Source of the DNA: Telmatactis stephensoni | Lineage: Eukaryota; Cnidaria; Anthozoa; Actiniaria; Isophelliidae | Length of the DNA stretch: 64,000 nucleotides | NCBI GenBank assembly: GCA_029948255.1 | Contig: JALIZF010001721.1 | Coordinates: 186,001-250,000, forward strand | Direction of reading: 5' to 3' | In this document: one piece after another, positions 57,101-64,000 of the stretch | How positions within the stretch are numbered: position 1 is the first letter of the stretch | How the letters are laid out: each line of letters opens with the position of its first letter | Made by a program: the position numbers and the translations under genes | The notes under the pieces: generated by a model | What the model was told of the DNA's origin: nothing | Seen by the model: only the letters and a program-made list of their open reading frames with translations | Database searches by the model: none

Positions 57101-60100
57101 TAGCTTTATCGAGACTATTTCGTGAATTTCACTCAAAGATAAACACAAGTACATGTATAAGAAAAGTAGGATAGATAAAAACCATATCAAAATTCGAATA
57201 TTGAAAGAATGAAGATGAAAATGTAAAGAACTGAAAAGAGATGAGAAGGAATTATGAGATGTACATAAAATGCAAAGGATATTAGATTACAATATAGAGG
57301 GGGTAAATGAGAAGTGTAATGAAATGGATCTAAGAATGAGAATAAAATGGGACAGAACCTTATTAAACTCCTTCATTCGCTTTCCAAGTTCTGAATTCTT
57401 CTGATGAAGCATGGTACACTTCGCTGCAAACTTTTCACGCTCAAGCTCCTAAGGAACAAAAGGATTTTAAAGTGAAGAAACGATGGAAATTATTTTAGCT
57501 CAATTAAGTCCGACTAACGCAACTCACCAATTTGGAACATCTGGCTTTCATTTCTTCAGTCGATTTTTTTAGATTTTCGTACTCTTTTTCCTTCATTTCT
57601 AATTGCTTTTGCTGAAAACAGAGAAATTGTACGTGAGGACACAGAGGAATGGTAATTCAGTGTTCATTTCAAACATCTTGTCCACTGGAACCATGATGGC
57701 TGGCATATGGGAAGTGGTGCTGTGATTATTGTAGTAGGTAGAGGAGTCTTGGAGCGTTTGCTTGCTAGGAAGTCATGTACTCTAGCATTTGTTTTCATGA
57801 ATTTGAGTTAGTGGGCTGATAATAGACAAATAAAAGATAACAAAAATGCATTATGTGGGTTGTTGAGTGGGAATTCTGATAGTGAGCTGCAGTTTTGTGA
57901 AGTAATAACTAATTCATCTGAGTGACTCATTAGTTTTTACACACACCATACACCCATGCTCACAATTATTTAGTCAATGTGGCAACTTTTCCACAGACAT
58001 TTTATATATTCAAATTAAAAAAGAGCTAATAGACACACACAGGAATCAATTGTGAACACGCAGTGTGTACAATTTTGTAAGGTTTTTACAACACAAAAAT
58101 TCATAATAATTTAACTGCATAATAAGGCTTTATCCTTTTACCACACAACAAAAAATTATCAATTTGTCAAAGCAGTTCTTGAATCCACAATCACTTACTA
58201 TCTGCAAACTTTCATTATCTTTCACCCTGTTACTGAAGGGTCTCTTTTCCTGATCATCTGCTCTGGATGCAGTGGAGACACTGGTTGGTGATTCAATGGA
58301 AGCCAGCTTTTTCTCCAATATCAATCTTTCTTTTGCTGTTTTTGCTATGATAGCTTGAAGTTCCTCAATTTTTTCATTCTGCAAATTTTTGTGATAAATT
58401 TAATGAAACAAACTTTGATCCTCGAATTCATGTGCATCTCATCACTCAAACTTCAACTGCATATGGTAACTAACATACCTCTGCTTGTTCTCTTGTTCCA
58501 GCATTTAATGATGCCACTTCTTTTTTCAGGTTTTCAATTTCACTGTCTTTTTCCATGTGAGATCGTGCATGCTCTGCAAGATCCTTAGCTCTTTGTCTAG
58601 CAAACATTTTCTTCATGTGTTCAACTTCTGCACTGGGGTCAGCTTTGCAATTTGCTTGTTTCTAGAAGAGAATTATAAAGTTTGGGCATAAAGGATTATT
58701 GTGTAATGGTGAACTTTAATTTGTTAAGTGTGTTGGTTTTATCTAAACTGATCACTTTGAATTAAAGACTGAACTTACAACACACAAAAAGGACTTGAAA
58801 TCCCTTTCAAACAAACTTTTATATAATCACTTATCCCTAAAAGGTAAAAAAGGTAAAGGACCTTGTTTAATGTCGGTAGTTCCTTTAGCTGAGCTTATCT
58901 TCCAGGAAGCCGATGGTGCACTCATTTTACTCCCCTCTCTCCATCAGTGCTCCGTTTTTAGGGTATTTAAAGCTACTTAAAGCTACACGGAAAGGAAAGA
59001 AGTCAAAACAAGGATGTGAGGTCAGGACTGGGGATCGAACTAGGGACCTCTTGCACTGAAGGCTGCGCACTAACCAACCGTGCCATCCTTACTTCTTAAC
59101 TAGCTATTGATCATATATTATATATATATATATATCCATATGAAATTTGTGTATTGTTAGCAATAAATATTGCTCACTACCACATTACACATGTGCCAAC
59201 ATTAACTTTATTCTTAAAATGTCTTGAGCATACCATTGTTGCATTTTTCTCTTCTTGTAGTTTTTTGGCTTTCTCCTCCAGCTGTCTTGCAATAGATACA
59301 AGCTCTGAATTTCTTTTCTTGAGCTTTTTAACCTTTTCCTCCACAAGACTTGTACCTTTTTGACTTCCAGAGTGTTTGGAGGCATTGTCCTTCTGTAATT
59401 GTAACATTATTACAATGTAATTACATATATCACTAGCACAGTCAATAAGATCTCTTAACGTTAGTTGACTAAAGTGATCAGTGTAATTAAAAATGTAATA
59501 GTTTTTGAGGAGAAATTTTGATTCAACAGTAGAATGTAGGATTTAGAGTGAGGTACATAATAATACCTAGCCATCATGAGATATTAATTTTCACTACAAA
59601 ATACAGTAAATATGTGTTTAAGAAGATATAATATTTACCTCAAGCAGGCTACATTTTTTCTCCAGTTGATCAAGTTTGCTTTGTAACTCAGCATTTTTCT
59701 TTCTTAATTCTCTTTCTTTGTCAAGACGGCCTTTAGAGGGTGACTGAAACTAAAATTTAAATAAACTTGAAAATATATGATCAAATGTTATGCTAGTGAA
59801 CACTTAAAGTGTACAATACTTTGCACTATTTAGTACTAAATAGCACTATTTAAACAATAGAAAACAAAATAATTTGCATAATTTAGCACTATTTAGTACT
59901 ATTTATGTTGCACACTTTTAGTGTTTGTACTCTGCTCCTCTTAATTACTCTATTTCTCCATAATATATCTACAACAGTTAACCAAACAGGGTGAACAACT
60001 CTTCCATAGATTCAATGTTGGGTTCTGTAGTTTGCAGTAAACCAATGCAGTGTAGCAATATATTACACGTACAAATCCATAATGAATTGGGAAATTTAGG

Positions 60101-63100
60101 GTGGATCACTTAGAAGCAAATGTTTACAGACATATGTTGATTGGATAAGGTCATTTTAAAGTCAGACTGCTAGTGTATTGACACATTAACTAATGGAGCA
60201 AAGTTTAAAGGTAACTGTGCATTATTATACAATTCTCAAAAGAACGCACGTAATATGCACAAGAATGCGAAAAATATGAGACCGTATTAGGTTAGTAACA
60301 TTTGAATGGCTTCCTGATGCAAAAGCCTTCTAACAACTCAAAATTCCCTGAATTTTGTTGCAAATCATAATAATTTCCCTGACCAACTTAAAAATTGAAG
60401 AATTCTCTGACTTTTCCATTAATTTGGTCAGTGGGAACCATGCTGTACTTAATGGAAACTCAGTGGCACCAATTACAGTTTGTAGAATGCCTAAACATCA
60501 GTCCTAGCTGTCTATCTATCCCGGGGGGGGGGGACTCCTTCCAGTTTTGGGTAGGGACGTGCCGCTGAGCCCCTCAAACCCTGACCCTGTTCCAAAGTAA
60601 AAAAGCTTAAAACACTACCCTGTTCCAGAGTAAGTACCACAAAAATATACCCTGTCCCAGTGAAATGTTTTGCGTTTTTACATGCAATAGTTTGTGTTAT
60701 CGGTTTTGTCAAGCATTTAATGAAGAGTCAATCTGATTTCCCGACTGTTTTCTTTTGGTACCTAATTACAGAGCGACGTTTATGCAACATCCAGACGTAC
60801 TTTGTAAAAAAGCTACCCTGTTCCAGAGAGAGAAAGAGCTATTTTATATACCCTGTTCCAGAGTACAATTGCTGAAAACCATACCTTGTTTGGCAGCACC
60901 TACCCGTATAGCAAATCTATGGGAGTACGCCCCCGGGCTATCTATAGTTTGTCTATAGTTCTTCTGTGATGTCTGTACTGAATGCAAAATCCAGTCTATG
61001 GAAAATGTTATCTATATCTGTTCTGTATTCTATTGTGTCATGATGTATGTTGTAGTTTTCACAGTAAAATGAAAAGTGCACAAATAAATTAATTATAGAA
61101 ATAAGGTAATAACTTTGCAGTTGCATGGCTTGTTTTCACGTTTGTGGGTGCATAGTGCAAATTATTATAGATGTGAGAAGTACTGTGAGAAATGGATTAT
61201 TTATTAGGTATATATTAACGGCTGCACTATAAATGGTTGCTTGTGGGCTCTGTACTGCGTGATATAAACACTCAGCTGGGAGATATGTAGAGCACTTGAA
61301 AAGCAACAGAATCACTTGGCTACACTTTGTGTTTCTAAGCTTCCTTAGCTTGTGCTGTCAAACTCCCAACACATATACATCACCTAAATATCCCCAAGAT
61401 TATGTTTAAATATTAATTTCACAAGCTATTTTTGTACTCTTTGAATAGAGTCACAATAGAGTTAGAGCAAAAGGTGAAAACTGTATGAGATAATCAATTA
61501 TTAATGATTGTTTATAACTTTTGCTACAAAGTTTTAAAAACTTAAGATTTTTTGGATTTTTTTTTTTTAGAGATAGATCTGCCAAGATATATTGCAAATA
61601 CTGTACGTAAACTTGGTAACAGAGGATTTTTAATTTGAAACAAATAAAGAAAACCTAATACAGACATCATCTAATCCCTCAAAATTAGCACATTTGAGTA
61701 ATATTTACTTTAAATTTCAATGCTAAAGTGTGCGAGGTTTATGAAGGTATTTACGACAGTTTGTTTTCAACAAAGAATTCTAGACAATTACAATTTATCT
61801 GTTGTAACACTAGACTCTGGAGTTACTGGATTAACAACTCTAAACAAAATTCACTTTAAGGATTAACTGGAGAAACTTTTTGAAATCTTCAGTCAAAATA
61901 CACTTAAATATTTATTAAACAATAAAAAATACGATATAAAATTACTGTTGGTGTTTTTGGAATGCTTTTTCTGTGATAATTAGAGAATATTGAAACATAA
62001 ATTTGATGTTTGCGTGTTTCTGCTTATAGAGATGATCAAGGACATCTGTGATTTTTCGACATGGGGGGCGAACAGTTGAAGAGTTGTAAATAATATTAAC
62101 AAACATGATTTTTGAGGAGACTTTTAGATTGTGGTTTGTAGAGCGTCTTCGAGAATGTTGGACAGTATTTAGTATTCGTCGATATTTTTTTACACTCTTT
62201 GGCCTTTTCGCCTTGACACATATCAACAATCAAATCACAGTACTTGTTATTATTTAACTATGGAAGTTCAATTCCAAACGACATCCACAATTGAATTCCA
62301 TGAAAGATCGATAAACTAAGCAATTACTCACAGCGAATTGACCTACAAAGATAAGATTATTGAGCAGTCGCGATGATGGTTTGACTTACTAATTTCCAGC
62401 GAACAACATTGATACAAAGCAACAAACCAATAGCAAACAAAGCCCAACACGAATTCGTCATGATTGATGTTGGCATAAAACATTTTATTTTGAGTTTAAA
62501 TACTAATGACTTGGTTTGAATTCTCTCTTTACGACTCGGTTCACAGCTCCAACAGATAAACACGGAATATTGTTAGTAGAAAAAGCAGAAAGCGTAACAA
62601 GAAATGCACGGTTGCGGTGGTAACGTCTCCGTGTAGTCGCGGACGACCGCAGCATGTTACTACAAACTTCAATATGGCAATACTGCACTTACCACATCAT
62701 CCGTTTCCGGTAAAAGTTCCAATTCTGGAGTCCCGCTTCCTAATTGGGATCTATAAGGACTTTCTGAAGAATCAAGTGAAGTTCTTCGCTGTCGAATTTC
62801 TTGCTTTTCTGCCTCGAGTTTTCGTGTGAGCTGATCTTTGAAAGCAAGTTCGTGATTTTTTTCTTCTAGTGCTTTTTCTGCAGATCGCAAATGATGGTAC
62901 TCTTTGGCCACCTCTCTTTTCGACTCCCGAATTAATAAATTAATTTCCCGTTCATGTTCATTTTTTAGTCTTCTTATTAGCTCAGCTTTTTCATAATCTG
63001 CAGCACATTTCAGCTTGTAAGATTCATCTAGTTTGCGCTTCTGTTCTTTGAGATCGTTGATTTCATTCCGAAGACGTTGTTCAACTTCATTTGTACTCCC

Positions 63101-63532
63101 GCTTCGAGTTCTTTCGGTATTCAGTTTTTTCAATTCATCTTCAGCTCTTTTAGAGCGCTCTTTTTCCTCTTGAATTTGTTGTTTCAATGCTTTTAATTCT
63201 TCTTCCTTAAATTTTAACACTAGACGCAATTCTTGGTCCTTTTCTTTTCCCAAACTTTCACGCATTCGGCGCAGTTCAACTGCGTGCTCACTTTGCAGTC
63301 TTTTGGTGACATTTTCAATAGTCCGATGTCTCTCACTTTCGTGATTTTCCTGGATTCGCTTTAGCTCACTAGTTTTATCCCGATGTACTTGTTTAAGTTT
63401 GGTCCGTTCCGATTCCAACTCGGCTTTCAGTTTAGCTACCTGTCGCTTTAGTTCATCCACAGTTTTCTTGGAGTTTGAACCGAATTCTTTATCCATAATA
63501 GATATATTTCCATTAGCCGAGGGCATCGGCAT
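42936..63532 (-). CDS. RIMBP: RIM-binding protein (RIMBP), complete 28-exon gene
   Basis: Exons in transcript order: 63532-62693, 59749-59639, 59392-59234, 58661-58479, 58378-58199, 57611-57528, 57448-57359, 57056-56934, 56500-56396, 56022-55671, 55128-54841, 54427-54174, 53926-53851, 53281-53234, 52995-52954, 52295-52233, 51783-51625, 51084-50894, 50370-50289, 49806-49674, 49606-49446, 49314-49145, 48838-48011, 47687-46794, 46087-45548, 45297-45226, 44397-44290, 43079-42936. All junctions are GT/AG and phases close to 6480 bases, 2159 residues plus TAA. Architecture is diagnostic: N-terminal coiled coils, SH3, three FN3 domains, then two SH3 domains. In animals RIMBP sits at the presynaptic active zone, binding PxxP motifs of RIM and of voltage-gated calcium channels. 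First exon assignment is by phase and direction only across a 2.9-kb intron; the rest is firm by homology. Confidence 0.93.
44639..44789. mobile_element. MITE-like element with GAGTGCTTGCACTAAACCC ends
   Basis: Left GAGTGCTTGCACTAAACCCA-TGAA is mirrored by TTCACGGGTTTAATGCGAGC-ACTC at the right. The interior ACTAATTAAACAACAGAAAA resembles the element at 59790-59935. In an intron of RIMBP. Confidence 0.85.
46137..46258. mobile_element. Hairpin element with TACTTGGTGTATGCAA arms
   Basis: TACTTGGTGTATGCAA and CAACACCAA on the left, TTGCATATACCAAGTA on the right, with GTATCAAATAGAT / ATCTATTGATAC inside. RIMBP intron. Confidence 0.8.
46318..46505. repeat. Minisatellite, CCTCCCTTCATCCACCTTCATCT-like units
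   Basis: Four or so tandem units of roughly 40-45 bases built from CTCCCTTCATCCA, CTTCATCTCCCTT and CCTCTTCTAAAC. Pure pyrimidine-rich strand bias. In the RIMBP intron between exons 24 and 25. Confidence 0.9.
48011..48838 (-). other. RIMBP exon 23: end of FN3-3 and a lysine/asparagine-rich linker with internal duplication
   Basis: After the FN3-3 end ([18 protein letters not shown]), the exon encodes a hydrophilic linker. The segment [15 protein letters not shown](V/I)VN(D/E)VSPAVKP occurs twice, encoded by 48414-48503 and 48279-48369, a 135-base (45-residue) period. A shorter variant ([12 protein letters not shown]) lies between them. Such linkers in RIMBP are fast-evolving. Confidence 0.9.
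49001..49017. repeat. Poly-G tract
   Basis: Uninterrupted G run in the intron after RIMBP exon 22; likely length-unstable or an assembly weak point. Confidence 0.9.
49852..50280. mobile_element. MITE with TACA(G/A)TCAAAC(C/T)TCC ends plus a second partial copy
   Basis: GACTACAATCAAACTTCCAC and GTAAGCGACCAC on the left pair with GGTGGTCGCTTACAGGAGGT-TTGACTGTA ending at about 50152. A second, direct partial copy follows (about 50190-50280: TAAGCGACCACCTTAACTTG, GGTGGTCGGCTTACGGGAGG). Between RIMBP exons 19 and 20. Confidence 0.85.
50483..50702. mobile_element. Inverted-repeat element with AAAATCGTTGCATCGCGACC arms
   Basis: ACAGCGAAAATCGTTGCATCGCGACC and CTTGGGGGCGGAGCTTTC on the left mirror GAAAGAAGCTCCGCCCCCAA and GGTCGCGATGCAACGATTTT-GGCTGT on the right (pieces given). 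Confidence 0.9.
51121..51174. repeat. (AAGC)n microsatellite
   Basis: About thirteen perfect AAGC units in the intron between RIMBP exons 17 and 18. Confidence 0.97.
51325..51625. repeat. Imperfect tandem array of CACGTG-containing units next to RIMBP exon 17
   Basis: Units such as AACATCACGTGTCAACTGAT and CTACTCACTGATTGGTTT are repeated with variation. CACGTG occurs eight times between 51353 and 51607 and once more inside exon 17 (about 51684). The unit also contains ACTCAC, the complement of a GTGAGT splice donor: the donor of exon 17 (51619-51624) lies in one unit and a copy (51581-51586) in the next. Confidence 0.9.
52591..52628. repeat. (CAT)n microsatellite
   Basis: CAT/ATC trinucleotide array with one CTT interruption, in a RIMBP intron. 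Confidence 0.9.
52735..52890. mobile_element. MITE-like element, copy 2 of a two-copy family
   Basis: Shares GAACGAGG, GCACGTAGCCTCGTCTTGAT and CAAGTGAAGT with 31665-31850. CCACATATAAAGGA-TTTAGAACGAGG on the left loosely mirrors CCTCGTCTTGATACTTTTGT-ATGTGG on the right. Confidence 0.7.
53578..53774. mobile_element. Inverted-repeat element with AAGCCCGCCGCACACGTTGA ends
   Basis: Left AAGCCCGCCGCACACGTTGA and GTGTGAGGAAACTGCGATGC; right GGCAGTTTCCTCACGCAGTT and TCAACGTGTGCGGCGGGCTT. Produces matching spurious open frames on both strands. Between RIMBP exons 13 and 14. Confidence 0.92.
53851..54427 (-). other. RIMBP SH3-1 (residues ~883-948), split over two exons
   Basis: [20 protein letters not shown] and [12 protein letters not shown] in exon 54174-54427 continue as [20 protein letters not shown] in exon 53851-53926. 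ALYDY-type start, acidic RT loop, and the PSNF ending with the Tyr-binding surface are intact. The intron falls at the same VDE/DGF point as in SH3-2 and SH3-3, suggesting the three arose by duplication or keep an ancestral intron. Confidence 0.9.
55498..55643. mobile_element. hAT-type MITE with CAGTGGCGGATCTAG ends
   Basis: CAGTGGCGGATCTAGACC at the left and GGATCCGCCGCTG at the right are the classic short ends of non-autonomous hAT elements. Contains a poly-C run at about 55610-55629. I see no clean 8-base target duplication. Confidence 0.75.
56752..56895. repeat. (GAAA)n / (GAAG)n purine tract
   Basis: About 140 bases of near-pure purine on the plus strand between RIMBP exons 8 and 9. Mirror-symmetric purine tracts of this kind can form triplex structures. 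Confidence 0.9.
58836..59093 (-). mobile_element. tRNA-derived SINE (minus strand)
   Basis: Reverse strand begins AAGGATGGCACGGTTGGTTA-GTGCGCAGCC (A-box-like) and continues to AGGTCCCTAGTTCGATCCCC (B-box GTTCGATCC). The body includes AAATACCCTAAAAACGGAGC and ATCGGCTTCCTGGAAGATAA. The pol III boxes look intact. Lies between RIMBP exons 3 and 4. Confidence 0.85.
59790..59936. mobile_element. MITE-like element with CACTTAAAGTGTAC / GCACACTTTTAGTG ends
   Basis: Imperfect inverted ends plus the interior AATACTTTGCACTATTTAGT also seen in the tandem duplication at 31944-31997. Intron of RIMBP. Confidence 0.65.
59937..62692. other. First intron of RIMBP
   Basis: Nothing with coding character apart from the repeat at 60511-60944. 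Small open frames at 61942-62229 and 62357-62563 lack homology. If RIMBP has an internal promoter giving a short isoform without the first coiled-coil exon, it would lie here. Confidence 0.5.
60511..60944. mobile_element. Repeat bounded by CCCGGGGGG...GACTCC and GGGAGTACGCCCCCGGG
   Basis: A 430-base element with GC-rich inverted ends and several internal ACCCTGTTCCAGAG-like words (about 60590, 60625, 60819, 60850). In the first intron of RIMBP. Similar boundaries are common in coral genomes to my knowledge. Confidence 0.75.
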
Positions 63533-64000
63533 AATAAAGGCTTATTGAGAACTATAAAATCAAGAGACCGGACTCCAAGAAATCACAGTTAATTCAATAA
63601 CTATTTAGACTACCTGGATCTCAGCGGCTTCAGTGCTAACAAACTCCAAGAATTTACATACGCTACGTTGCAGTTTTAATCCAGATTTCTCCATCTCGGA
63701 AACGCATTTCAGTCAAATGAATCCTCACAAAGGTGTAGTACTCAATGAACTTCTTCCATACAAGTTTTCAAGGCAATCGTATTTCGGGAAAACATTTTAT
63801 GAGGGAAAATCCGCGAAACAGCTAAACTTATTTTAACTGTTATGTTGTGTGTAAACGACTTTATGTGCACATGCGTATAAAAGCCTACCACGCGAAGCGT
63901 CCTAATATGGATATTTTGACCTAATTTGGCATAGAAGCACTTCAAATTTTTTCCCGGGAAAGAAGCCAGTTTAGTGTCGGTGGGCGCGGGATCGATCAGA
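63533..64000. promoter_or_regulatory. Upstream region of RIMBP
   Basis: About 470 bases upstream of the RIMBP ATG to the window edge. No coding feature or named motif is evident. It is the expected place for the 5' leader or proximal promoter. Confidence 0.3.

Larger units (their letters stand above)
55671..63532 (-). other. RIMBP N-terminal coiled-coil region (residues ~1-742)
   Basis: Ten exons encode an almost continuous coiled coil. Exons 3 and 4 (59234-59392, 58479-58661) carry [20 protein letters not shown] and [20 protein letters not shown], matching the corresponding conserved block of human TSPOAP1/RIMBP1 (KRKNAELAVIAKRLEERARK, ALARQRARDLSE). The 280-codon first exon ([40 protein letters not shown]) is reminiscent of JAKMIP-family coils rather than of vertebrate RIMBP. 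Exons 2-9 are all multiples of three in phase 0, so any of them can be skipped without breaking the frame. Confidence 0.8.

Overview
The window is eukaryotic nuclear DNA: A/T-rich, with many short GT/AG-bounded introns, simple repeats, tRNA-derived SINEs and dozens of short palindromic (MITE-like) elements. The protein set (Mediator subunit 16, a RILP-like adaptor, a Dlish-type triple-SH3 adaptor, a GH65 collagen-glucose glucosidase and a RIM-binding protein) indicates an early-branching animal. The repeat style, including a SINE headed by a tRNA-like 'GCCGGTTGGCTCAGTTGG' and a 'CCCGGGGG...' bounded repeat, suggests an anthozoan cnidarian (stony coral or sea anemone). The organism is inferred; nothing in the sequence names it.

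Layout. 1-3215 (minus): 5' two-thirds or less of MED16, running off the left edge. 3216-3719: a short head-to-head intergenic region. 3720-7558 (plus): a complete six-exon RILPL1/2-like gene with RH1 and RH2 domains. 7559-19158: mostly repeat-filled DNA that also holds several candidate small 5' exons. 19159-29614 (plus): one enormous exon (about 10.46 kb) of a giant coiled-coil protein that I cannot assign to a family; its true 5' end is unresolved. 29618-34182: repeat-dense intergenic DNA including a diverged local duplication. 34183-36499 (minus): a complete three-exon Dlish-like gene. 37735-41636 (plus): a three-exon PGGHG (ATHL1) gene with a signal peptide and an apparent +1 frame break just before its C-terminal end. 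42936-63532 (minus): a complete 28-exon RIM-binding protein gene, 2159 codons plus stop, whose exon phases close perfectly.

Functional themes. RIMBP links RIM and voltage-gated calcium channels at presynaptic active zones; RILPL proteins are Rab/LRRK2-pathway adaptors for cilium and lysosome traffic; Dlish acts in Fat/Dachs growth control in flies; PGGHG removes glucose from hydroxylysine-linked disaccharides of collagen; MED16 is a Mediator tail subunit. I see no operon-like logic among them. Two pairs (MED16/RILPL and Dlish/PGGHG) are divergently arranged and may share promoters.

Most notable observations: the unassigned 3.5-kilo-residue coiled-coil exon with phase-compatible competing leaders (one of them from the RILPL gene), a RIMBP intron in which eight CACGTG palindromes and a copy of the splice donor are tandemly repeated next to the exon, a cluster of tiny phase-1 cassette exons in RIMBP, an in-frame internal duplication in RIMBP, the PGGHG frame break, and a perfect 20-bp-arm palindrome just upstream of the giant exon.
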